Origin: Pseudomonadales bacterium | GTDB taxonomy: Bacteria; Pseudomonadota; Gammaproteobacteria; Pseudomonadales; Halieaceae | Length of the DNA stretch: 64,000 nucleotides | Reading direction: 5' to 3' | Assembly (NCBI GenBank): GCA_024234815.1 | Contig: JACKNO010000001.1 | Span: forward strand, 806,001-870,000 | Shown here: piece after piece, positions 8,740-17,375 of the stretch | How positions within the stretch are numbered: position 1 is the stretch's first letter | Layout of the letters: each line of letters begins with the position of its first letter | Translations under genes and position numbers: made by a program | Notes under the pieces: generated by a model | Seen by the model: only the letters and a program-made list of their open reading frames with translations | Told to the model about the DNA's origin: nothing | Databases searched by the model: none

Positions 8740-10698
8740 TCAGGGAACAGGTTTCTGCGTATTGCCCCGGGGTGTGTCGTGCAGTCCCAGGTACATTCGG
8801 CACACCTTCTGGTCCTGCATTTTCAGCAGTTGCGGAATCTGGCGGATGTTGGCCCTGTCCTTCTCCTTGTCCTCCTCGGTAAGTTGCTCCCAGGGAATGA
8901 GATCCGGATGCAGCATGCGGTCCTCGTCCCGCACATCGCCGTAGCTATAGCCGGCCAGGTGCTTGTCGGCCATCCAGCGTCGGTGTTCAAGCTGGGCCAG
9001 CAACTCCATTGTGAGATCGTCGGGTGGAAAGACTGCCTCCGGCTCGTCCGAATCAATATCGCAGGCCACGCAGTTGGCGATACGCAGTTTGACATCCATA
9101 TGGGCGGCCGCATGCCGATTGGCCTTTTTCTTGTGCGCGGGCAGTTCTGACCATGGAATCAGCGAGGCATTCGCCCGTTTGCTGGCGCCAGCGGCGAGCT
9201 GGGTGTTCAGGTACGCGTTGTGCAGGGTGCGGGCCATGGCGTCCAGGGCTTCATTGACAATGATGTCGATGGAGATGGTTTGGTCCAGGGATTCGAAATA
9301 CTCGATGGGTTCGTGATCAGGCAGCCCCAACTTATCCATATCTATCGGCTGGAAATCGTCATCGATGATCTCAGCCAGGAAGTTCTGCTGGTTCAGGCAG
9401 GCGACGAAATTCAACGGTGGCAGGCCGCTGTGCCGCCGCAGCCGATTGAGCCTGCGCGCGGAGAGTATGCTCTCGACATCCCTGCGCAGGGCCACGTAGC
9501 AGACGTCAAAGTGAGTAGCTGTCTGCATCTCGTACCATGTTTTGGGCGTGATCGTCATCGGGTCCGCATACACGAAATCGATATCCACGGTTTCGTCCAG
9601 GTGGGGGTGGCGATGGCGGAACCTGTCCACCTTTACGCGCATATCCCCTTCACACAAGACTGTCACGTGTGGCAGTCGAAAGTCGGTGTAATGCGCCGTC
9701 AGCGCCGTCTGCAGAATCATTTCCCGCACCAGTGGCTCGAAGCCGATAAACAGGATATGCATCGGCTCATTGCCGCGGGTGGCCGGCCGGTAGTAGAGGT
9801 CCGGCGCGCAGATTCTGAAAATATTGCGGGCGATGGTTTCACGCCGGTTGAACAGGCGAATGGCGAAGCGCGAACTGTTCATCTCAAAGAAGCTGTGAAC
9901 ACTGAATATTTCGTAGACGTCCGGCGAATCCACGCACAGGAAACAACGCAGTGATACGTCGGGAGCCTGGCCACCTATCGCGGGCTCCCTTTTCCGTGCG
10001 ATGGCCTCGAGGTGCACAATCTCGGTGTCCGTCAGGCGGCGGGTCAGGCGCTCGGCGTTCTTGGCGATGGCGATATTGGCCTTGTCATCGCTGGTGCACA
10101 GGAACAGTTCCTTGGCGTATATCACCTGCGACTTGAGCAGCACCAGCGGGTCCATGGCATTGCCGCAAATAACAATGGCGCCGTAATTTTTAAGTTCCGC
10201 CGCCAGTGCGTTCAGCGGATCATTGTCGATGACAACTACCTGTTTGTCAGAATTGAGGCAGTAGTCCCGGGCGATGCGAAAGCCTGTCTCGCCGATTCCA
10301 CAAACCACCACGAAGCGCCGTTTGCGAAACAACAGGCCGTACAGGGCTACCTGTTCCTCGATGACACGCCAGACCGCCTTGGCGGCAGTGTACAGAACGA
10401 TAAGGGGCGCCAGGGCACGGGCAAACTGCAGGTAGGTTGGCCAACCCGCGGTATCCTCAGGCGCCTCGAAAATAAACAGCCGCAGGCTGGCATAGGTCAC
10501 ATCCCACCAGGTGAAGGGACCGCCATCATCGGCGAAAGTCATGGTTTGCGCGTAACCGACACAACCCAGTACGAAGGTGAGCGCCGCCAGCAGCCCCACC
10601 AGGGTCCACTCGTGGCGTACCAGCGGATTCACCTGCTCCTGATGATCCGGTCTCCTATTGCGCCTTTCGCCGTCTGCAACGATATTGGGTGAGCTCAT
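8740..10698 (-). CDS. Membrane protein with TrkA-N domain and C-terminal RyR repeat
   Basis: A 652-residue protein. Two membrane segments at about residues 31-51 and 91-108 are followed by a TrkA-N/RCK-type NAD-binding domain that begins RRFVVVCGIGETGFRIARDY, with the acidic VVVIDND strand end and a GNAMD loop. A second, poorly conserved domain with Rossmann character follows (MHILFIGFEPLVREMI). The C-terminus (about 560-630) matches the ryanodine-receptor repeat: LLAQLEHRRWMADKHLAGY, then HPDLIPWEQL and a KEKDR turn. The layout suggests a ligand-gated channel or sensor. No K+ selectivity filter (TVGYG) is seen in the short pore region, so ion selectivity is unknown. Confidence 0.8.
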   Translation of the reverse strand: MSSPNIVADGERRNRRPDHQEQVNPLVRHEWTLVGLLAALTFVLGCVGYAQTMTFADDGGPFTWWDVTYASLRLFIFEAPEDTAGWPTYLQFARALAPLIVLYTAAKAVWRVIEEQVALYGLLFRKRRFVVVCGIGETGFRIARDYCLNSDKQVVVIDNDPLNALAAELKNYGAIVICGNAMDPLVLLKSQVIYAKELFLCTSDDKANIAIAKNAERLTRRLTDTEIVHLEAIARKREPAIGGQAPDVSLRCFLCVDSPDVYEIFSVHSFFEMNSSRFAIRLFNRRETIARNIFRICAPDLYYRPATRGNEPMHILFIGFEPLVREMILQTALTAHYTDFRLPHVTVLCEGDMRVKVDRFRHRHPHLDETVDIDFVYADPMTITPKTWYEMQTATHFDVCYVALRRDVESILSARRLNRLRRHSGLPPLNFVACLNQQNFLAEIIDDDFQPIDMDKLGLPDHEPIEYFESLDQTISIDIIVNEALDAMARTLHNAYLNTQLAAGASKRANASLIPWSELPAHKKKANRHAAAHMDVKLRIANCVACDIDSDEPEAVFPPDDLTMELLAQLEHRRWMADKHLAGYSYGDVRDEDRMLHPDLIPWEQLTEEDKEKDRANIRQIPQLLKMQDQKVCRMYLGLHDTPRGNTQKPVP

Positions 10699-10954
10699 TG
10701 AATCGAATCTGTCCTGGCAGGGATTGCTGCCACTTTAGCGGGAATGGCGCGGCAGAGAAAGATTTGTGTCGCCGGCGTCTCGCATTGGTGCGCGCTTGCA
10801 CCATTTCAGGTGTGCGCAAATAGCGATACCGGAGCGGCACCCCGGTTTGGGCGTCCGCGAAGAGGCTGCGCAACGCGGCGGAAACGGTATTGCTACAGTT
10901 GGCGCGAATATTGCTGCCTGATGCGGAATTATCCCCACGCAGGTATACCCATCT

Positions 10955-12352
10955 GTGAAAACCCCTCTTGATACCTCCTCTTACAGGGCCGGCTTACTGC
11001 AGCAACTGGGTTGGCGCACGCGCCCGGGCATTCTCGGGCATCACGCCGCCAGCCCCCAGTCCATTCATGCTCTTTTCGGATACTTTCTTAACGACCGGGG
11101 GTCGCCCTCGCCGTTTCCCGGTCGCGACATGCTGGTGGACAGCAGCCTGTTTGACTGGGGGGTGGCGCCGCCACTGGAAAAGGTCATCAGTTCGTCGCTT
11201 GAATTCGATCTCCTGCTGACCTTGCCCGAGGTGTATCGGCACAGTGTGGCGGTGATCGAGCCCTGGAAAAACGTGGGTATCAACCTGCAGGGGGAGGAGG
11301 TGAGGGCTTCGAAAAACATTGCCTATATCCTGCAGCAGGTAGCTGATGCCGATACTATCCTGTATCCCGTGTGGCAAAGCGGGGTCAGCAATAACCGGCG
11401 CCTTGCCAGTATTCTTGGCGCGGGTATCGCCACCATTGTGCAGGGCGGCAACCCATCGGCACACGATGCGGCCAGCTTTGACGGCGCAAATGCCAGCCTG
11501 GAGGATATTCTCGAACTCACCGACGAGCTGCTGTTGAATCGCCAGCCGAGCAGCGGCCCCGCCATATTCATCTGCCTCGGTCACCAGCTGGCGGCCGCCT
11601 CGCATATCCGGCTTATCAAACGGGCCGTGCGCGAGGTGGCAAATCTGGCGCACCTTCCCCTGGATCCCGAGCGGACAGCGATCTCCTCGTTGCTGCGTGT
11701 GTGCCAGCGGATCGGCGAAGTGGGCGCGGCATTGCCGGTGGTAAAAGCGGGCAAGACCCTGGCGGAGGGCTGGCACGACAGTCTCTTCGCGGTGGCGCCC
11801 AATGAGCAGGTGGAAGTGGGCACGCGGCGCCTGCTGCCCTACCGCCGGCGCGCGGGCAGTTCGCATGTTCCCGGAGAATTGCATGAGGCTCATGCGCTGG
11901 TAGCCGACGAACTCGACGGCGTTATCGACACCATGCTGAAAATGGAGCGTGAGCTGCGCATTGAAATGTTCCACAGCGACGAGGTCAACGAGGAGGCGGC
12001 CCTGTTCGCGAACTGGGCCTACAAACTGCTGCACGACACTATCGTCCCGATTCGCTACCAGGTCGCGGTGAGCCCCTTGTCGTGGATGCTGAATCTGCCC
12101 TACGCTCTGGAAATCATGTCCCAGACGGCGGTGGATGAAACGAACTGGACCGAGGTGTCCACCACCTGCATCTACTACAAGGACTGGGAGACACACACTA
12201 TACGCCGCTCCTTTACCTGCCAGTTTCACCCGGAACTGATGGCGGATATCCGCGATATCGGAAAAAGGGACGGGCCGCGTTACAGTGAACTCAAGGACAA
12301 CGATGGGGTACGATTGCTGGTGCGCCTGCTTTACCACGGCATGCAGGAGTGA
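10955..12352 (+). CDS. Large class I glutamine amidotransferase-like protein of unknown function
   Basis: A 465-residue protein that I do not recognise as a named enzyme. It carries a class I GATase nucleophile elbow, FICLGHQLAAA, with Cys207, and a late CQFHPEL motif with His425 and Glu427, the usual His-Glu of the triad. The spacing between Cys and His is about 218 residues, twice the classical length, so there is a large insertion. No signal peptide or membrane segment is evident. The start is a GTG at 10955 with a weak RBS. It is divergent from the RyR-TrkA gene over a 256-nt gap. A substrate synthetase domain is absent, so it may hydrolyse a gamma-glutamyl or amide substrate (inference). 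Confidence 0.6.
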   Translation: MKTPLDTSSYRAGLLQQLGWRTRPGILGHHAASPQSIHALFGYFLNDRGSPSPFPGRDMLVDSSLFDWGVAPPLEKVISSSLEFDLLLTLPEVYRHSVAVIEPWKNVGINLQGEEVRASKNIAYILQQVADADTILYPVWQSGVSNNRRLASILGAGIATIVQGGNPSAHDAASFDGANASLEDILELTDELLLNRQPSSGPAIFICLGHQLAAASHIRLIKRAVREVANLAHLPLDPERTAISSLLRVCQRIGEVGAALPVVKAGKTLAEGWHDSLFAVAPNEQVEVGTRRLLPYRRRAGSSHVPGELHEAHALVADELDGVIDTMLKMERELRIEMFHSDEVNEEAALFANWAYKLLHDTIVPIRYQVAVSPLSWMLNLPYALEIMSQTAVDETNWTEVSTTCIYYKDWETHTIRRSFTCQFHPELMADIRDIGKRDGPRYSELKDNDGVRLLVRLLYHGMQE

Positions 12353-12454
12353 CGGGCGCGCCCGCCCTCGGCGGGCTAGTCGCCAGGGGGTTCCCAAAAG
12401 CAGCTGCACCGGGGCTACAATAGTTGCAGCACTTCAGCTTCGGAAGATTCCGCC

Positions 12455-13501
12455 ATGACAGGTCCCGCCCCCGGCTGGCAGCACAACTACGCCATTATCA
12501 ATGGCATCCAGATGCACTACGCGGAGCAGGCGCCGGTGCGCGCGGGCGCGCCGCCGCAGTCGCAGAGCGCGCAGCATACTGCCGCCGGCCATGGCAGGGG
12601 CGCGGTGGTTTTCTGCCACGGTTTTCCCATGCTGTGGTTCAGCTGGCACCGGCAGATTGCCGTCATCGCCAATGCTGGTTACAGGGTGATCGCCCCTTCC
12701 ATGCGCGGCATGGGGCAGAGCGAGGCGCCGCCGGAGCCCGAGGCCTACGGCGTGGATGCGATCACCGCCGACCTCGTTGGTCTGCTTGACCATTGCGGCA
12801 TCGACAAGGCGATATTTGTAGGCATCGATTTTGGCGCTTTCGCGATACAGGACCTCGCGCTGCGCCATCCGCAACGGGTACAGGCAATCATCTGCCTGGA
12901 AAATCCCGCCGCGCCCCATAACCCGGACAAGTCGCCTCTTACCGAGTATCGCGAGATGGGCGAGCAGCATTTCCTGCACATCGAGTACTTTCGTGAACCC
13001 CCCCGGGCGGATGTCGAACTGGCCGCCGCGCCCCGGGAGTTCCTGTTCAAGGTCATGTGGATATTGAGCGGGGCAGCCAATTATTTCGATGTATTCAAAC
13101 ACCCGCCCGGCACCAGTTATATCGACGCCATGCCTGAGCCACCGCCGCTGCCGTGGCCCTGGCTCAGCGAGCTGGAACTGGAGTTTTTTGTTTCCGAGTA
13201 CAGCCAGTCAGGCTTTACCGGAGGCCTCAACTGGTACCGTTCCATGGACATAAAATGGGAGCAGCGCAAAGCATTCGAGGGTGTGCAGAGCCAGGTGCCG
13301 GCCTGGTTTATCGGCAGCGAGCGGGATGTGGACCTGGAGGGCTTTCACGGGGAAGACCCGATAGGCCTGATGCGCGCGATTTTTCCCAACCTGGTCGATG
13401 TAAAAATGATTCCGGATTCAGGGCATATGATTGCGCTGGAGGCGGCGGATGAACTCAATGAAATCCTGTTGGATTACCTGAGCCGCATCACCGCCGAATA
13501 A
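12455..13501 (+). CDS. Alpha/beta hydrolase, epoxide-hydrolase type
   Basis: A 348-residue alpha/beta hydrolase. The oxyanion-hole motif HGFP is at 55-58 and is followed by FSWHRQ. The nucleophile is Asp125 in VGIDFGAF, in place of Ser, which places it with epoxide hydrolases or haloalkane dehalogenases. The late SGHM carries the catalytic His, and the cap region contains two Tyr-rich helices. A low-complexity insert, about residues 27-49 and rich in Ala, Gly, Gln and Pro, interrupts the N-terminal strands and is unusual for the family. The substrate cannot be told. Confidence 0.85.
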   Translation: MTGPAPGWQHNYAIINGIQMHYAEQAPVRAGAPPQSQSAQHTAAGHGRGAVVFCHGFPMLWFSWHRQIAVIANAGYRVIAPSMRGMGQSEAPPEPEAYGVDAITADLVGLLDHCGIDKAIFVGIDFGAFAIQDLALRHPQRVQAIICLENPAAPHNPDKSPLTEYREMGEQHFLHIEYFREPPRADVELAAAPREFLFKVMWILSGAANYFDVFKHPPGTSYIDAMPEPPPLPWPWLSELELEFFVSEYSQSGFTGGLNWYRSMDIKWEQRKAFEGVQSQVPAWFIGSERDVDLEGFHGEDPIGLMRAIFPNLVDVKMIPDSGHMIALEAADELNEILLDYLSRITAE

Positions 13502-13600
13502 GCGAAGTGCCAGGTCCACAGCCAGCTCGATTACGGCTCAGGAACATAACTCCGGGCCAGAATTCAGGAGGCACATAGCGCATGTGCAGGCATTCTCGCC

Positions 13601-13606
13601 TAGAAT
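13601..13606 (+). promoter_or_regulatory. Possible -10 element of the DUF885 gene
   Basis: TAGAAT matches the sigma-70 -10 consensus at five of six positions and lies 28 nt upstream of the ATG at 13635. It is embedded in a 7-bp inverted repeat (GCATTCT/AGAATGC, 13590-13608). No convincing -35 is found at 16-18 nt, so the call is tentative. Confidence 0.25.
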
Positions 13607-13634
13607 GCGAGTTTTGGGTCACGGGAGATTCACC

Positions 13635-15392
13635 ATGTCATGTTTCAGGCAATACGCGCTGTTGCTGGTCTGTATCCTGGGAGCGGCTGTATCCCGCGCG
13701 GATTGGATAGAGCAGAGCAACGAGAACGCCCTGTTGGTATTGCAGGCCCAGGCGGAGTTTGAACCCGAGGGCATCGCCAGGGCCGGGTTGACCGAATACG
13801 ACGCCGATGTGATCGATCTCAAGGCGAACTACGAGGAGCGCCAGACCGCCAGTGACAGGTTGTTGCTGGCGGAGCTGAACAAGCGCCTGGCGCTGAAGCA
13901 GGATCCCCGGGTTCGCCAGGATCTCAAGATTCTGATCCAGTCGCTGGAAGACAATATCGAGACCCGGCGTATCGACAGCCAGTACCTGTTGCCTTACTAC
14001 AATATCCACGGTTTTCTGTTTGGCAGCTTCAATGCCCTGCTGGACCCGCGCAATGACAGGGCACGCTATGCCAACGCGCTTGAGCGCCTGCGCAAATACA
14101 ACGGCAGCTACGAGGGCTATACCCCGCTCACGGAACTGGCGAAGGCGCGATCCCGCGACCGTTTCGGTGTCGAGGGCTTGATCGGGCCCTATCGCGTCGA
14201 GGTGGAAAAAGACCTGGCGGACGCGCCGCGTTATGTGGCCGGTATCCGGGCGCTGTTCGAGGAAGCGCAACTGGAAGGCTGGGAGGAGGAGTTGGCGATA
14301 CTCGAGGGGCAACTGGCCGACTACCAGGCGTGGGTCAACTCCGATATGTTGCCGCGTGCCCGCACAAGTAACCAGCTGCCCGCCGAGGTGTATGCCAATA
14401 ATCTCAAAAACTACGGTGTGCGGTCTTCACCGGAACAGCTGATCGCGGAAGCACAGTACAGTTTTCAGCTGATCATCGGCGGGATGAAGGTCGTGGCGCG
14501 CCAGATTGCCGAACAGCGCGGCTGGGACGACAAAAGCCTGGTAGGTGTCATCCGCAAGCTGAAGGAGGAGCAGGTACCCCAGGACAAGGTGCTTCCCCTT
14601 TACAAGCAGCGGCTCGCCCAGGTCGAGGAGATCATCCGCGAACAGGATGTTGTCAGTCTGCCGGAGCGTGCCGCTTCCATTCGCCTGGCCACCGAGGCGG
14701 AGTCCGCCGCCATCCCCGCCTCGTTCATGAGTCCGCCCCAGCTGATCAATAACACCGGCCAGTACGGCGAGTTCGTGCTGGTCCAGAGCAACCCCTCCCT
14801 GGAGGGCGACGCGGTGATGGATGACTGGAGCCACGACGCTGTCACCTGGACACTGACGATTCACGAGGCCCGGCCCGGCCACGAGTTGCAGTTCGCCAGC
14901 CTGGTGGAGAACGGCACCTCACTGGCCCGGGCCCTGTTTGCTTTCAACAGCGCCAATGCGGAGGGTTGGGGCCTTTATGCGGAGTTCATCATGCAGCCTT
15001 ACCTGCCGCCCGAAGGCCAGCTGTTTTCGCTATATGCCCGGGCCTGGCGCGCGGCCAGGATGTTTCTTGATCCCATGGTGAATACCGGCCAGATGACGCC
15101 GCAGCAGGTGGTGAATTTCCTGATGGAACAACTCGCCATGTCGAGCCCAATGGCGAACTCCGAGGCGGACCGCTACGCGTTTCGCGCCCCCGGCCAGGCG
15201 ACCTCCTATTACTATGGTTTCATGGCCATGCTGCGCCTGCGTACCGAGTTGGAAATCGCCCTGGGTGATAAGCTCGATCAACGGCAGTTTCACGATTTTG
15301 TACTCGAGCAGGGACTATTGCCACCGGAGCTGCTACGGGATGCCGTGCTGACGCAATTTGTATCCGGGGCGGACGCTGCTCCCGCCAAATAG
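13635..15392 (+). CDS. Secreted DUF885 family metallopeptidase-like protein
   Basis: A 585-residue exported protein. A signal peptide covers about residues 1-23 (SCFRQYALLLVCILGAAVSRA). The DUF885 metal motif HEARPGH is in the C-terminal half (TIHEARPGHELQFASL). Further downstream, the NAEGWGLYAE segment supplies the conserved Glu. These are the family's hallmark residues, which resemble the HExxH type of zinc peptidases. The start at 13635 is chosen because GGGAG precedes it and a signal peptide follows; the track start upstream gives no signal sequence. Substrates of the family are little known; peptide cleavage in the periplasm is an inference. Confidence 0.85.
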   Translation: MSCFRQYALLLVCILGAAVSRADWIEQSNENALLVLQAQAEFEPEGIARAGLTEYDADVIDLKANYEERQTASDRLLLAELNKRLALKQDPRVRQDLKILIQSLEDNIETRRIDSQYLLPYYNIHGFLFGSFNALLDPRNDRARYANALERLRKYNGSYEGYTPLTELAKARSRDRFGVEGLIGPYRVEVEKDLADAPRYVAGIRALFEEAQLEGWEEELAILEGQLADYQAWVNSDMLPRARTSNQLPAEVYANNLKNYGVRSSPEQLIAEAQYSFQLIIGGMKVVARQIAEQRGWDDKSLVGVIRKLKEEQVPQDKVLPLYKQRLAQVEEIIREQDVVSLPERAASIRLATEAESAAIPASFMSPPQLINNTGQYGEFVLVQSNPSLEGDAVMDDWSHDAVTWTLTIHEARPGHELQFASLVENGTSLARALFAFNSANAEGWGLYAEFIMQPYLPPEGQLFSLYARAWRAARMFLDPMVNTGQMTPQQVVNFLMEQLAMSSPMANSEADRYAFRAPGQATSYYYGFMAMLRLRTELEIALGDKLDQRQFHDFVLEQGLLPPELLRDAVLTQFVSGADAAPAK

Positions 15393-15531
15393 CGTTTAGG
15401 ATGGCAGAGCGGTCACTGCGGTGAACCGCGCTGTTTCTCGAGTGCGTGACGGCCTCGCGTGTTGATAAACACCGCCAAAGCGGGAACACTGGTGTGAGCT
15501 TGGGTAATCAGCGCAGGAGTGGGTAAAGGGT

Positions 15532-17319
15532 ATGGGCGCATGGGGTTCGGCAATTATTTTCCTCGCCGCGGCGGTGGTGGCCGTTCCCATCTTCAAGAAA
15601 CTGAAGCTAGGCGCCATCCTTGGTTATCTGGTGGCGGGCGCACTCATCGGGCCGGCTGTGTTCAACCTGGTCAACCATCCCGATACCATATTGCACGTTG
15701 CGGAGTTGGGCGTAGTTTTCCTGCTGTTCCTGATCGGTATCGAACTGGCACCCGCTAAACTCTGGCGTCTGCGCAATGCGATTGTCCTGGTAGGGGGTGG
15801 ACAATTGGCAATTACGGCGGCGCTTGTCGCCGCTGCGCTGTATTGGGCTCTCGGCAGTGTACCGGTCGCTACTGTTATTGCCCTGGGTGTGGCGCTGTCC
15901 TCCACGGCCTTCGCCGTTCAGTTGATGAGTGAGCACCGTATATTGAAAAGCGCTCCGGGTCAGCAGGGCTTCGCTATCCTGTTGCTGCAGGACCTCGCGG
16001 TGATTCCCATTCTCCTGCTGGTCGAGGCACTGGCCAGTACGCCCACAACAGTTGGCCCGCCCTGGTATTTTGGCCTGGGCGCCATACTGCTGGTGCTTGG
16101 CGTGGGCAGATTCCTGCTCAATCCGTTCTTGCGGCTGATGTCCAGTTACGGTAGCTCCGAGGTTATGACGGCCGCGGCTCTGTTGATCGTTCTGGCGACA
16201 GCCATGGGTATGGAGGCGGCAGGACTATCCATGGGCATGGGTGCGTTTATCGCTGGTATATTGCTGGCCAACTCCAGTTTCCGGCATCAGCTGGAGACAG
16301 AAATCGAGCCCTTCAAGGGTTTGTTGCTGGGTCTGTTTTTTATCGCCATCGGCATGAGTTTGGACCTTGAATTGCTGGCCAGCCAGCCGGGTTTGATAGT
16401 GGGTGCCGCGCTGGCCCTGGTGCTGGTGAAAACAGGCGTAATCTGGCTGCTCCTGAAACTGTCGGGGCAGTCATCCAGGGATGCCCTGCATGTGGGTCTG
16501 ATGCTGTCGCAGGGAGGTGAATTTGCCTTTGTCGTCATGGCCCAGGCGGCGGGTAATGGCCTTGTTGAGGCCGCACTGGCCAGCCAGGTGACCCTGGTAG
16601 TGGGCATTTCAATGGCGCTGACGGCGCCCCTGGTGATTCTGCATAGCCAGTTGTTCAGCACCAGCAACTGCCCACGGGTTTATGATCAGGCCAGGGATCA
16701 GGATGAACCTGAAGTAGTGATCGCCGGGTTTGGCCGCTTCGGGCAGATCACGGCGCGTATCCTCGCGGCCAACGGTATTCCCTTTACCGCCCTGGACAAT
16801 AATGCTGAACATATCGAGTTCGTGAAGAAGTTTGGTAACAAGGTATTTTATGGCGATGCCAGCCGGTTGGACCTGTTGAGAATGGCTGGTATCGACCACG
16901 CCAGAGTCATGTTGATAGCCCTGGACAACGAGGAGCAGAGCCTGCGAATTGCCGGGTTAATGCGGGAGCACTACCCGGATGTGCGGGTCGTGGTTCGCGC
17001 CCATAATCGTTTCAGCGTGCAGCTCTTTCATCAGTTGGGGGTACAGAGCGTCATCCGGGAGCTGATGGAAAGCAGCCTGGTGGCTGCGGACCGAGTCTTG
17101 CGCGATTATGGCTACAGCGACTCGGTAGCACAGCGCATGGTAAAACTATTCCGCAGTCACGACGAAGAGACACTGGAGAAGTCGCTTGAATTCGAGGGCG
17201 ACATGGCGGCGGTGATCGACCACACTCGGCACAGCCGGGAATACCTCGCCAGCCTTTTTCAGCAGGACCAGGCGCAGATCAGCCTGACAGGCCAGCCTGT
17301 AGATGGGCGTGGCGACTAG
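15532..17319 (+). CDS. KefC-type monovalent cation:proton antiporter (CPA2) with TrkA-N domain
   Basis: A 595-residue inner-membrane antiporter of the CPA2 family. The N-terminal about 380 residues contain many membrane spans, with LGYLVAGALIGPA near the start and FLLFLIGIEL after. The C-terminal cytosolic TrkA-N domain is VVIAGFGRFGQITARIL, then LDNNAEHIEF and YGDASRLDLLRMAG. This layout matches the glutathione-regulated K+ efflux proteins KefB and KefC. A glutathione-binding role is plausible but is not proved by sequence, and no kefF/kefG ancillary gene is adjacent. The next gene is an NRAMP-like transporter, so the two may be a metal- or cation-homeostasis pair. Confidence 0.85.
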   Translation: MGAWGSAIIFLAAAVVAVPIFKKLKLGAILGYLVAGALIGPAVFNLVNHPDTILHVAELGVVFLLFLIGIELAPAKLWRLRNAIVLVGGGQLAITAALVAAALYWALGSVPVATVIALGVALSSTAFAVQLMSEHRILKSAPGQQGFAILLLQDLAVIPILLLVEALASTPTTVGPPWYFGLGAILLVLGVGRFLLNPFLRLMSSYGSSEVMTAAALLIVLATAMGMEAAGLSMGMGAFIAGILLANSSFRHQLETEIEPFKGLLLGLFFIAIGMSLDLELLASQPGLIVGAALALVLVKTGVIWLLLKLSGQSSRDALHVGLMLSQGGEFAFVVMAQAAGNGLVEAALASQVTLVVGISMALTAPLVILHSQLFSTSNCPRVYDQARDQDEPEVVIAGFGRFGQITARILAANGIPFTALDNNAEHIEFVKKFGNKVFYGDASRLDLLRMAGIDHARVMLIALDNEEQSLRIAGLMREHYPDVRVVVRAHNRFSVQLFHQLGVQSVIRELMESSLVAADRVLRDYGYSDSVAQRMVKLFRSHDEETLEKSLEFEGDMAAVIDHTRHSREYLASLFQQDQAQISLTGQPVDGRGD

Positions 17320-17375
17320 CTGGCCCCGGGAGGTATGGGTATGGCGGGACGTGGAGCGAGGACAGGGCGAGCATC

